A stretch of DNA of 7,095 bases, taken from contig SKKY01000076.1 in assembly GCA_007123515.1 (NCBI GenBank), forward strand, positions 1-7,095, in the 5' to 3' direction. Position 1 is the stretch's first letter, and every line of letters starts with the position of its first letter. The translations under genes were made by a program, and so were the position numbers. The notes beneath the pieces are model-generated. The model saw only the letters and a program-made list of their open reading frames with translations. It was not told where the DNA came from and ran no database searches. Of this stretch, positions 1-7,061 are shown piece by piece. This DNA is from Clostridia bacterium (GTDB lineage Bacteria > Bacillota > Peptococcia > Peptococcales > SKKY01).

Positions 1-401
1 CTGCCCTTCTACGTCGGCTAAATCTATACCTACTGTGGCACGGTTTTCTTCATAAGGAAAAGTGTGGGTAATTGTGGTATCGGTCAGGTAGGCGATCGTT
101 CTGATCAGCTGACCAGAGGAATGATAGATTTCATGGGCGAAGCTGTTAAAATCCGACTGGGATATAGTATTATCCATTTTTATATAGATACTAAGCCCGT
201 TAACACCAATCACATTTGAAGAGATCGTATTTTCAAAGTTCGATTTAATTGTAAATAAGTCGTTTTTGATCTGTTGTTTTTCATTGTCTACAGCCCGGTT
301 GTATTCTGTAACCGCTGCAAATGTAAAAAGCAGTAAAATAAAGAAAAAAATAAAAACCGTTATCCAGTTATTTTTTTAATCATCTGGTTTGATAGTTTCA
401 C
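1..401 (-). CDS. CHASE-domain membrane sensor, N-terminal part, cut by window edge and frameshifted at an A7 tract
   Basis: A GTG start at 401-399 follows AGGAGA (408-413) with a 6-base gap. Read as given, it makes only 13 codons and stops at 362-360. If the A7 run at 371-377 is read as eight As, the frame continues unbroken to base 1 (about 134 residues). The repaired protein has a short polar N-terminus, one membrane helix at about residues 13-31, then an extracytoplasmic region ending in FPYEENRATVGIDL. That resembles the conserved end of CHASE ligand-sensing domains (a P-x-x-x-N-x-x-x-G-x-D-L pattern). CHASE domains precede cytoplasmic GGDEF, EAL, HD-GYP or histidine kinase modules; here the output lies outside the window. 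The downstream frame has a stop at 378-376 and no ATG, GTG or TTG before the membrane helix, so it cannot easily start on its own. It lies 58 bases after a c-di-GMP gene, which suggests but does not prove a cyclic dinucleotide role. CHASE assignment is moderately sure; the ligand is unknown. Confidence 0.68.
371..377 (-). other. A7 homopolymer at which the sensor frame breaks
   Basis: Seven consecutive As on the coding strand lie at codons 9-11 of the gene starting at 401. The start frame stops at 362-360 and the downstream frame is closed at 378-376. The shift must therefore occur between about 378 and 360, and this run is the only obvious slippage site there. Eight As would give one continuous coding frame. 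Confidence 0.75.
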
Positions 402-407
402 AAAAAA

Positions 408-413
408 TCTCCT
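408..413 (-). promoter_or_regulatory. Ribosome binding site of the CHASE sensor gene
   Basis: AGGAGA lies 6 bases before the GTG at 401. Its quality argues that GTG is the true start, although the frame opened by it is short. Confidence 0.75.
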
Positions 414-428
414 ACAACGTTTTTAAAT

Positions 429-457
429 ATTATACACGAAATAATCCTTTCTGAAAT
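429..457 (-). promoter_or_regulatory. Putative sigma-A promoter of the CHASE sensor gene
   Basis: A perfect TATAAT -10 box lies at 434-429. Seventeen bases upstream is a weak -35 candidate, ATTTCA, at 457-452 (3 of 6 matches). Predicted initiation near 422 gives a leader of about 20 bases that contains the AGGAGA site. The gene is therefore probably transcribed separately from, or in addition to, the upstream GGDEF/HD-GYP gene. Confidence 0.5.
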
Positions 458-459
458 CC

Positions 460-2466
460 CTAGAATTTATGGAAGATTATTCTGTTTTTCTTTCTAAGCA
501 CGTTTAAAAAAATATCGACGATTTTCGGATCAAATTGCGTCCCGGAACATTTGGAAATTTCTATAACTGCCTGCTGATGACTCATCCCTTTTCTGTAGAT
601 ACGATCTTCGGTCATCGCATCAAACGAATCAACCACAGCGAGAATTCTGGCGATCAGCGGAATCTCCTCTCCTTTTAATCCTCTTGGATATCCTTTTCCG
701 TCATATCGTTCATGATGAGAATAAATTAATTCAGCGATCATCGAGAGCTCCGGCGAAGCCATCGCAATTCGATAGCCGATTTCCGGATGCTTTTTCATCT
801 CTTCCCATTCACGGGCATCTAAAGGTCCGGGCTTTTTTAAGATCCGGTCATCAATACTGATTTTACCAATGTCATGAAGCTTAGCTAAGAGAACCAGCTT
901 GTCCATTTCATAAAATGACAAATCTAATTCTTTTGCAATCTCTATTGACAGATCAATCAGCCTTTGTCCATGTTCTTCGGTTTCTTCACTTCTTTCGTAT
1001 AAAACAGCTTTCATATTGGAAATTAATGAGCTTGATGTACTTTTGCTTTGGAGTAATTTACTGATTCTGATGTTTTCCTCTGCTTTTTGTATCACTTCCT
1101 CCAGGTATTCTTGCATAGAAAGCCTTACGGATGTTCCAAATGAAACGCTGATATAACTGGCATCCATATAATGCATCCGGCAATACTCCTCTACACTATT
1201 TTGAACAGCCCCGATAAGCCGATAGGCCTCATCAATGTCTTTTCCGGGAAGTAAGATTGTAAACTCATCGCCACCGGTTCTGGCAAGGATATCTGTATAT
1301 GATAAATGATGGTTTAGGATCGCAGAAATGTTTTTTATGATCTGATCTCCTTTATCCTGTCCCTCCTGATCATTTATGATTCGAAGACCATCGATATCAG
1401 CAGAGATAACGGATAAGGGAAGGTATTCCCTTTTATCAACTTTATTTTTTATCACTTCAAAATAGGAGCGATTAATGAGTCCAGTCAGTACATCGTAACG
1501 ACTCATATGCAACACTTCCTGCTCTTTTTCTTTTCTTTCACTAATGTCTTTAAAATTAAGAAGCAGTCCGTTAATATTCTTATTATTAATAAGGTTTTTC
1601 ACAAAAACTTCAATCGGTTTTATCGGACAGTCACAGCATGCTAATTTTGTCTCAAAATTCAGGCCAGATCCGAAATCTGAAGTTATCGTATCAAGTTTCA
1701 AACGGATAGCTTGTCTCTCGCTTGCATTTAATATAGAAACAAAGGGTTGATTGATTATCCGATCATTCGGGCTGTTACAGATCTTGTTGAAATTTGGACT
1801 GATATAACGAATGATATAGTCCGCATCAAGAATCATAATCACATCAGAAATGTTACTGATTAATTCTTCCTTTTTGTTTTCACTCTCTTTAATTATTTCA
1901 GCCTGTGTTGATATCCCATCATAAATGGCATTAACCAAAAAAAAGGGGATTAACGCAGCAACTTGCACCGACATAAAAATCATCAGCCATGAATCTTTGT
2001 ATTCGCTAATCAGGTATTGATCCAGGTCACCGGAAAGGACAAATAAAGTCAGTCCAAAGAGGACTACATAATTAAAAAGAAAAAACATAAGTGCATAATT
2101 TCTTGGAAGCATTAAAGAGGAAAGAACCAATGTGAGTACTAAAAAAATCACACCGGCACCATGGGGACCGGTATAAAAAAAGACGGTAAGACTTAAGATA
2201 TAAAGCAAAAAGATCAAAATATTTTTTTTAGCCGATAAACGAATGGCTTTTACAGCAATAATTAATATAATCCCGGCATAAATGCACAGATTCATCATCA
2301 TCTGAACATACATCTCTTGCTGATAAAACAAATAGGCTCCATACACAACGACAGGAAAACCCAGGATGGCTATTACCATCGCAAAAGTATTAAATATCCT
2401 GTTCTGCCAGTAGAGCACCGGATCATAATCATAGCCCATTATCTCTGTCTGTTTTGATAGGTTCAT
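460..2466 (-). CDS. Membrane-bound PAS-GGDEF-HD-GYP cyclic-di-GMP signalling protein
   Basis: This 668-residue protein probably controls c-di-GMP level at the inner face of the membrane. Residues 24-184 hold about six hydrophobic helices. A PAS domain follows at about 200-310, with a Cys cluster at C277, C278 and C280. The GGDEF domain spans about 320-475, with the metal-site DID at 357-359, N365, D374 and an intact GGDEF at 398-402. Its inhibitory I-site is SxxD (389-392) instead of RxxD, and the usual His of the NDxxGH motif is Gln370. The HD-GYP domain (about 485-660) looks complete: H499, HDIGK at 531-535, H560, HHERYDGKGYP at 584-594 and D613. Known HD-GYP proteins hydrolyse c-di-GMP with a two- or three-metal centre, so phosphodiesterase activity is likely. 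The GGDEF part may be a weak cyclase or a GTP-sensing module. The ATG at 2466 follows GGAG (2473-2476) by 6 bases. It lies 54 bases after the transporter gene, so co-transcription is possible. Confidence 0.93.
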   Translation of the reverse strand: MNLSKQTEIMGYDYDPVLYWQNRIFNTFAMVIAILGFPVVVYGAYLFYQQEMYVQMMMNLCIYAGIILIIAVKAIRLSAKKNILIFLLYILSLTVFFYTGPHGAGVIFLVLTLVLSSLMLPRNYALMFFLFNYVVLFGLTLFVLSGDLDQYLISEYKDSWLMIFMSVQVAALIPFFLVNAIYDGISTQAEIIKESENKKEELISNISDVIMILDADYIIRYISPNFNKICNSPNDRIINQPFVSILNASERQAIRLKLDTITSDFGSGLNFETKLACCDCPIKPIEVFVKNLINNKNINGLLLNFKDISERKEKEQEVLHMSRYDVLTGLINRSYFEVIKNKVDKREYLPLSVISADIDGLRIINDQEGQDKGDQIIKNISAILNHHLSYTDILARTGGDEFTILLPGKDIDEAYRLIGAVQNSVEEYCRMHYMDASYISVSFGTSVRLSMQEYLEEVIQKAEENIRISKLLQSKSTSSSLISNMKAVLYERSEETEEHGQRLIDLSIEIAKELDLSFYEMDKLVLLAKLHDIGKISIDDRILKKPGPLDAREWEEMKKHPEIGYRIAMASPELSMIAELIYSHHERYDGKGYPRGLKGEEIPLIARILAVVDSFDAMTEDRIYRKGMSHQQAVIEISKCSGTQFDPKIVDIFLNVLRKKNRIIFHKF

Positions 2467-2472
2467 ACATTT

Positions 2473-2476
2473 CTCC
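2473..2476 (-). promoter_or_regulatory. Ribosome binding site of the GGDEF/HD-GYP gene
   Basis: GGAG lies 6 bases before the ATG at 2466 and fixes that start. A nearer ATG at 2470-2468 is in another frame. In the 54-base gap to the transporter gene I see no convincing terminator hairpin or clear -35/-10 pair. Confidence 0.7.
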
Positions 2477-2520
2477 GTTTTTTTATGAATTAACAGATGT
2501 ATAAACTCATAACCATTTTT

Positions 2521-3678
2521 TTAAACCTTTTTTCTCATGCTGACAAAGAACATGATTAGAAAAAAAATCCCACCACTGATAAAAGGTAACAAAATATGCA
2601 CATCAAATAATGAGCCGGCCCAGATAGGTCCTGCCACTCTGCCAACACTCATGTACGACTCAGCGATTCCCATAGCCGCTCCCTGTCGATCCGAAGCTCT
2701 TTTAGAGATAAATGAAAGTGCTGAGGGCTTTAACATGGCATTGAGTATAATGAAAAAAACAATAGCAATGACCATGGTCACATATTGCGATGCAAGTATC
2801 AGCAGTAAAAAACCCAGAGCATTACCGATCAAGGCCAGCCGAATCAATGATTCTTCTCCAATTTTTTTTATTAATGGCCCCACTAAAAAACCCTGTGAGA
2901 TCAGATAAGCCAAACTCATGATCATCAGAATACTTCCCACTTCTTTAGGTCCATAACCAAATCTTTCCAGAGCATACAACCCGTAAATGCTGGAAAAATT
3001 GGATTTTCCAAAATATACAGCAAACGCTGCAAACAATCCAAACCCAATAGGAGTATATATAGCCTGCCATAGTCCTTTTAGTTGTATAAACGTAATATTT
3101 TCTGTCTTGTCCGATCGTTTTTCAGGTTCTAGTGACTCCGGAAGAACAAAAAAGATAATGAGGACTGTGGCAAAACAGACAGAAGCAGCAACAAAAAATG
3201 GTAACGCTAGTGAATAGTCCGCTAAAATCCCTCCGATACCAGGTCCTAAGACGATACCGAGTCCGGCTGAAGCGCCCACTTTACCCATCAGGCCGGCACG
3301 TTCCTGATCGGAACTGCTGTCACTGATATAGGCCATCGCTACCGGGAACATAGCGCAGGCCAGAGCCCCCGAGACAAGCTGAGCTCCGTAAAGCATCAGT
3401 AAAGATCTTGAAAACCCAAACAGTAACATCCCTAGACCTAATCCGCTCATCCCAATCATCAGGATGGGTTTTCGCCCATAACGGTCCGAAAGGCTTCCCC
3501 ATACCGGAGCGAAAATCAGTTGCATGATTCCGTAGGCTGCAACCAGCAATCCAAGCTGCAGCCCTCGTCCTCCAAACTGTTCAATATAAAAAGGCAGAAC
3601 CGGCAGTGCTATTCCGTAACCGAGCATGGCGATAATAATACAGGCAAAGAGTATCGCCACATTCTTTTTGACGATCAT
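2521..3678 (-). CDS. MFS multidrug-type H+ antiporter (DHA1-like, 12 helices)
   Basis: This 385-residue integral membrane protein has about twelve hydrophobic segments, the usual size for a 12-helix MFS exporter. Motif A of the family, GSLSDRYGRK, is at residues 61-70 in the loop between helices 2 and 3. The antiporter motif C, ending GPGIGG, is at about 139-150 in helix 5 and is typical of proton-driven drug exporters. A charged central loop (about 182-200) separates the two six-helix halves. The closest styles are TetA, NorA and Bmr-like DHA1 transporters; the substrate cannot be read from sequence. Its ATG overlaps the stop of the phosphotransferase gene as ATGA (3678-3675). A GGGAG sequence at 3691-3695, inside the upstream gene, can serve as ribosome binding site. 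The two proteins are therefore likely made together from one mRNA under the TetR-type repressor. An exporter of the drug or of its phosphorylated product is the favoured role (inference). Confidence 0.92.
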   Translation of the reverse strand: MIVKKNVAILFACIIIAMLGYGIALPVLPFYIEQFGGRGLQLGLLVAAYGIMQLIFAPVWGSLSDRYGRKPILMIGMSGLGLGMLLFGFSRSLLMLYGAQLVSGALACAMFPVAMAYISDSSSDQERAGLMGKVGASAGLGIVLGPGIGGILADYSLALPFFVAASVCFATVLIIFFVLPESLEPEKRSDKTENITFIQLKGLWQAIYTPIGFGLFAAFAVYFGKSNFSSIYGLYALERFGYGPKEVGSILMIMSLAYLISQGFLVGPLIKKIGEESLIRLALIGNALGFLLLILASQYVTMVIAIVFFIILNAMLKPSALSFISKRASDRQGAAMGIAESYMSVGRVAGPIWAGSLFDVHILLPFISGGIFFLIMFFVSMRKKV

Positions 3679-6281
3679 AACAATTCCACTCTCCCGCTTT
3701 CTCCATTGACTCTGATTTTCTGTCCGTTTTCAATCTTTTCTGTGGCACCATTTACACCCGCTACTGCCGGAACTCCATATTCTCTGGCCACCACTGAACC
3801 ATGAGAAATCGGCCCGCCGGTTTCCATAACCAGGGCACCAATTTTTAAAAACAATGGTGTCCAGGACGGATTTGTTCCGGTGGTTACTAATATTTCACCT
3901 TTTTGAAGCTGATGGCCTTCTTCAGGATGATGCAGGATTCTTGCGATGCCTTCATAGACTCCCGGTGATACCGCCACGCCACCTAAAATGTTGTCTCCGC
4001 CTTCTTCTGTCGGTGAATAGATGCTTTCTCCCGAGCTTAGTACTATTCTCGGAGCGTTTCTTTTAAATTCTCTTTCATAAATCTCCCGGTTTTCCTTTGA
4101 CATCTGCTTTAAATCATTCTTTGGATCCTGAATTTGTGCCAGCGTGACAAAGAAAACATCATCCACATTCTTAAGTCTTCCTTCTTCAACCAGTTCTTGT
4201 CCAATCTCCTGAATGATATCCTTAAACATTGCGATAAACTTTCGGACATAAAACTTAGGATACTCTCTGACCCCAAACATTTCACGAAAATCTCTAAGCA
4301 TTTTTTCTGCCTGAGAAGCTTGTTTTTTTAAACCCTTTTTCATAAACCTGTTCGTAATTGTAACGATCGCTTCTTCAGCCTCTTGTTTTCCGTTGAAAAA
4401 TCTGTCAATGGCTTCCTGATAAGTTTTATTATCAATGGATGCATTAATGATATCTAATATATACTCCGGATTTTCTTTCCAGGTCGGATCTCCGACATCC
4501 AACTCAATTGATGCTCTGTGACCATATTTCTCAAGAAAATCTTTGATGACTGGCTCATCTTTGGTCGCTTTTTTTCCATCAGCGTCAAGTTCCCTGGCTA
4601 TTTCCATCAGTTCCATTCCCATTTCGGTTGTCACACTATAGGGTACTGATTTTTCAACTTTATTTAAATTTTCGCTGTCTCCGAGATGTTTTTCCATCAT
4701 GGCCTTCACTTTTTCAATATAGCCTGAAGAAGCCGCCACGTAAAAAACAACACCAAATCCTGATACAAAGAGCTCTCCGGCATATTTTTCTATAAAGCGG
4801 ATTTTTTCTTCTCTTGTACTTAACTTTTTCTTTTCCGACTCCATTTTTTTAATAATGCTTTGTCCCTCTTTGATCGCCATCATTCTGGCCTGTTCAGCAT
4901 CTTTTTTTCCATAAGACACCTTTTTAATATTATCAATAGCCAATCGCATCACCCTGAGATTAAGTTTGCTTAATACAGAGAATCCTCTGGTACTGGAAGC
5001 AATTTCCTCTTTGTACCTTTCTGCGGTTTGCAGAAGCGCTCTGGTTGTCACAGGATCTTTATCACTCGGATTATTTTCCAGCTTTTTTAAGAATCTCTTT
5101 TTGTTTAACATCTCTGTCATGTCTATATATATTCTTCCGTCTATGTTTTTCAGATACCAGAGCCGATCCCCTGTTACCTTCTTTTTTCCGTAATTTTTAA
5201 CAAGATTTTCTACCATAGTCTGCATGACACCGGCTCCCATTGGAGTGAATGGCTCTTTCATTGCCTGAGAATAAAGGTTCATGTTTATATAGACACGCAG
5301 TCCTTCACGACCTTCTGAGGATTCTGGAACAGGATATAAGGAAGTGATGGGTCTTGTCTGAACCAGATAAAACACACCCTCTTTCCAGGCCCACTCAAGA
5401 TCCTGGGGAGAGCCAAAGTACTTTTCCACTTTGACAGCAAAATCAAGCATCTCCATTACTTCTTTTTGATCCATGGTGCTTTCTTTCTGTTTTTCGGCAG
5501 ACACCTCTGTATGCCTAATCCCTCCATTGATTCTGACTGTCATTACAGTTTTTTTGGCAATTGTTTCTTCTTCAATCTTTTTTGTTTCTTTGTTAACCAC
5601 CCACTGATCCGGAGTTACATCTCCGCCTACAATGGCTTCTCCAAGTCCCCAGGAAGCGTTTAACAGGATCTGGTCTCTTCTTCCGTTTACCGGGTTAGCC
5701 GTAAACAGGATCCCTGATTTCTCTGCGTTAACCATTTCCTGAACAACAACAGCATGTGCCACATCTTTATGATCGATTTTCTGTCTGATTCTGTAGGAAA
5801 TCGCCCGGGCATTCCATAAAGATGCCCAGCATTGTCTGACCTTATCCGTAAGCTGATCAGTGCCTGAAACATTTAAATACGTATCATACTGTCCGGCAAA
5901 AGAAAGTCCAGGAAGATCCTCAGCCGTAGCGGAAGAACGAACCGCCACTTCAGGACTGCCAAGTTCCCGGTAGGAAGCTGCCAGGTCTGATAAGATGTCC
6001 TCCGGGATTCTTGACTCCGTAAAGAGCTCCCTGATCTTAATTGATACTTTCTCTAGTTCAACAATATCATCCATACCAACATTTTCCAGCAAACTGCTGA
6101 TTTTCTGATCAAGTTGATTGACTTCAGTAAATCTCCGGTACGCTTCGGTGATGACCACAAAACCACCCGGTACCGGAAGTCCTGCCTGGATCATCTCTCC
6201 AAGATTTGTGGCTTTACCTCCAGCCAGTAAAAAATCATTATTTCCGATTTCATTTAATTTTCTGCTGAATTTGTATTTCAT
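3675..6281 (-). CDS. RPH-like ATP-dependent phosphotransferase (PEP-synthase/PPDK superfamily), candidate antibiotic-inactivating enzyme
   Basis: From the ATG at 6281 the protein has 868 residues, close to the Listeria rifampicin phosphotransferase (about 867). Domains in order: an ATP-grasp (PPDK_N) domain at about 1-315, with GGKATNLGEM 21-30, RSSATAEDLP 115-124, QDLEW 293-297 and QTRPIT 308-313; a long, mostly helical middle domain at about 325-755, with YGHRASIELD 586-595; and a C-terminal swivelling His domain at about 767-868, with GGPISHG 822-828, in which H827 is the likely phosphohistidine. True PEP synthase and PPDK carry a TIM barrel after the His domain. It is absent here, so a PEP synthase label would mislead. 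In known RPH the enzyme uses ATP to phosphorylate rifampicin, giving AMP and Pi. The substrate here is unproven. AAGGGAG ends 8 bases before ATG 6281; a TTG 18 bases upstream lies in the operator. The stop overlaps the MFS start. Confidence 0.9.
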   Translation of the reverse strand: MKYKFSRKLNEIGNNDFLLAGGKATNLGEMIQAGLPVPGGFVVITEAYRRFTEVNQLDQKISSLLENVGMDDIVELEKVSIKIRELFTESRIPEDILSDLAASYRELGSPEVAVRSSATAEDLPGLSFAGQYDTYLNVSGTDQLTDKVRQCWASLWNARAISYRIRQKIDHKDVAHAVVVQEMVNAEKSGILFTANPVNGRRDQILLNASWGLGEAIVGGDVTPDQWVVNKETKKIEEETIAKKTVMTVRINGGIRHTEVSAEKQKESTMDQKEVMEMLDFAVKVEKYFGSPQDLEWAWKEGVFYLVQTRPITSLYPVPESSEGREGLRVYINMNLYSQAMKEPFTPMGAGVMQTMVENLVKNYGKKKVTGDRLWYLKNIDGRIYIDMTEMLNKKRFLKKLENNPSDKDPVTTRALLQTAERYKEEIASSTRGFSVLSKLNLRVMRLAIDNIKKVSYGKKDAEQARMMAIKEGQSIIKKMESEKKKLSTREEKIRFIEKYAGELFVSGFGVVFYVAASSGYIEKVKAMMEKHLGDSENLNKVEKSVPYSVTTEMGMELMEIARELDADGKKATKDEPVIKDFLEKYGHRASIELDVGDPTWKENPEYILDIINASIDNKTYQEAIDRFFNGKQEAEEAIVTITNRFMKKGLKKQASQAEKMLRDFREMFGVREYPKFYVRKFIAMFKDIIQEIGQELVEEGRLKNVDDVFFVTLAQIQDPKNDLKQMSKENREIYEREFKRNAPRIVLSSGESIYSPTEEGGDNILGGVAVSPGVYEGIARILHHPEEGHQLQKGEILVTTGTNPSWTPLFLKIGALVMETGGPISHGSVVAREYGVPAVAGVNGATEKIENGQKIRVNGESGRVELL

Positions 6282-6289
6282 TATTTTCT

Positions 6290-6296
6290 CTCCCTT
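6290..6296 (-). promoter_or_regulatory. Ribosome binding site that sets the phosphotransferase start
   Basis: AAGGGAG lies 8 bases before the ATG at 6281. The in-frame TTG at 6299 lies on the 5' side of this site and has no Shine-Dalgarno sequence of its own, so the 868-residue form is preferred over an 874-residue form. Confidence 0.85.
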
Positions 6297-6298
6297 CA

Positions 6299-6323
6299 AA
6301 ACATACCGACCGTTGGTATGTTT
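6299..6323 (-). promoter_or_regulatory. TetR-type operator O2 upstream of the phosphotransferase-MFS operon
   Basis: A 25-base palindrome is centred on base 6311 with a single mismatched pair (6308/6314). Its 17-base plus-strand core, ATACCGACCGTTGGTAT (6303-6319), differs by one base from the core upstream of the repressor gene. It fills most of the 53-base gap between the repressor stop and the phosphotransferase start. Binding by the adjacent TetR-family protein is inferred from symmetry, duplication and position. Confidence 0.87.
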
Positions 6324-6328
6324 GTCTA
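6300..6328 (-). promoter_or_regulatory. Possible promoter overlapping operator O2
   Basis: TAGACA (6328-6323; 5 of 6 to the -35 consensus) and TATGTT (6305-6300; 4 of 6 to the -10 consensus) are exactly 17 bases apart, with the operator core between them. Initiation near 6293 would leave a very short leader of about a dozen bases that keeps GGGAG. A start in the AT-rich sequence further upstream, or readthrough from the tetR promoter, is also possible. Confidence 0.4.
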
Positions 6329-6334
6329 AAAAAT

Positions 6335-7012
6335 TTATATTATTTTAAAAAACGGCTCTGTTAATTCTAGTCTCCCGTTTTTTATGTTTAGTGTTCTGCT
6401 AAAAATTTCTTCATAAAATTTTAGCTTCTTTCTGGTAATACTTTCATAGGTTTCCCGATCGATCTGTCCGTCATTGTATTGGAAAAGCACCTGGTCAAGA
6501 TCTGCGTTCATATTATGAATCATGCTTAAAAGATACTCCGCCATCTGAGTCGGATCGGTGTCTCCGAAAACACCCTGTGCTACTCCTTCTCTGATTATAT
6601 TCTCATAAAAAGGTTTGAAGTATTCTGATATTTTAGTAATAATTTTTTTCTGTAACAAAATATTTTCATCATTCATTAGAGCTCTTTTGATTTTTTTTCG
6701 ATTGTCCCGATGTCTTTTTTTCATTTGTTGTATGGTATCAATTGTTTCATTAAACTTCTCTAAAGCAGGCAAATCGTCTCTTTCGATAACGGGTCTGACA
6801 ACACTGGCAATCCGAAGAGCAAAATCAGTAGCAAGCGCTTCTATAACTGCCTCTTTCGATTCAAAATAGTGATAAAAGGCGCCTTTTGAGACCCCAAGCT
6901 TATTAATAATATCGTTTATGGTTGTTTTTTCGTATCCTTTTTCATAAAAGAGATCCAGAGCTGCAGCCAAAAACTCCTGCTTTTTATCAGCCATTACTTT
7001 TTTTTCAACCAT
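6335..7012 (-). CDS. TetR/AcrR-family transcriptional repressor
   Basis: This 225-residue protein is a likely ligand-responsive dimeric repressor. Its N-terminal domain has the TetR pattern: helix 1 at about residues 9-24, then the helix-turn-helix at about 30-50 (TTINDIINKLGVSKGAFYHYF region), followed by the common SKEAVIEAL helix. The C-terminal part (about 60-205) is helical and variable, as expected for a ligand and dimerisation domain. The ATG at 7012 follows GAGGG with an 8-base gap, downstream of its promoter and operator. An in-frame TTG at 7090 would add 26 residues but is itself the -35 box, and ATG 6994 lacks a good ribosome site. Matching palindromes before this gene and before the next one indicate autoregulation and control of the phosphotransferase-exporter pair. 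The ligand is unknown; the substrate of the downstream enzyme is a natural guess. Confidence 0.93.
   Translation of the reverse strand: MVEKKVMADKKQEFLAAALDLFYEKGYEKTTINDIINKLGVSKGAFYHYFESKEAVIEALATDFALRIASVVRPVIERDDLPALEKFNETIDTIQQMKKRHRDNRKKIKRALMNDENILLQKKIITKISEYFKPFYENIIREGVAQGVFGDTDPTQMAEYLLSMIHNMNADLDQVLFQYNDGQIDRETYESITRKKLKFYEEIFSRTLNIKNGRLELTEPFFKII
6347..6383. terminator. Inverted repeat at the 3' end of tetR, possible weak attenuator or terminator
   Basis: On the plus strand AAAAAACGG (6347-6355) and CCGTTTTTT (6375-6383) form a perfect 9-base inverted repeat around a 19-base loop. On the minus strand the right arm is followed by AT-rich sequence. The stem has only three G-C pairs and overlaps the last tetR codons, so termination would be inefficient. 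It could reduce readthrough from tetR into the operon. Confidence 0.3.
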
Positions 7013-7016
7013 AAAT

Positions 7017-7023
7017 GTCACCC
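7017..7023 (-). promoter_or_regulatory. Ribosome binding site of the TetR-family gene
   Basis: A GAGGGTG sequence just 5' of ATG 7012 is the only good Shine-Dalgarno in this leader. It decides the start against both the upstream TTG and the downstream ATG at 6994. Confidence 0.75.
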
Positions 7024-7031
7024 TCTCTAAA

Positions 7032-7048
7032 ATACCGACCGTCGGTAT
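7032..7048 (-). promoter_or_regulatory. TetR-type operator O1 in the repressor leader
   Basis: ATACCGACCGTCGGTAT is a perfect palindrome of two 8-base arms around one central base (7040). It lies about 14 bases downstream of the -10 box, so it covers the start of the transcript and ends before the ribosome site. One core base differs from O2. The placement fits repression of the repressor's own gene. Confidence 0.9.
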
Positions 7049-7061
7049 GTTTCTTGAGTAA

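Noticed and set aside
1..401. Only a 13-residue leader peptide starting at 401
   Set aside because: The sequence after its stop remains clearly coding to the window edge in a neighbouring frame, with a membrane helix and CHASE-like pattern, so a frameshifted sensor gene is far more likely.
2467..2520. Promoter for the GGDEF/HD-GYP gene
   Set aside because: AT-rich TATACA-like sequences occur, but no matching -35 box at 16-18 bases was found, so no promoter is called.
2537..2908. 123-codon open frame on the plus strand
   Set aside because: It lies wholly inside the MFS gene on the opposite strand, has low-complexity polar composition and no ribosome site. It is a shadow of the transporter frame.
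3520..3804. 94-codon plus-strand open frame across the ATGA junction
   Set aside because: Antisense to the end of the phosphotransferase and start of the MFS gene, with no family features; the two minus-strand genes fully explain the sequence.
3675..6281. Phosphoenolpyruvate synthase (ppsA)
   Set aside because: The His domain is C-terminal and the PEP/pyruvate-binding TIM barrel is missing, while a long helical domain occupies the middle. This is the RPH order, not the PEP synthase order.
6299..6323. Transcription terminator between tetR and the phosphotransferase gene
   Set aside because: The palindrome has a one-base centre and so no proper hairpin loop, is not followed by a T run, and recurs upstream of tetR. 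An operator is the better explanation.
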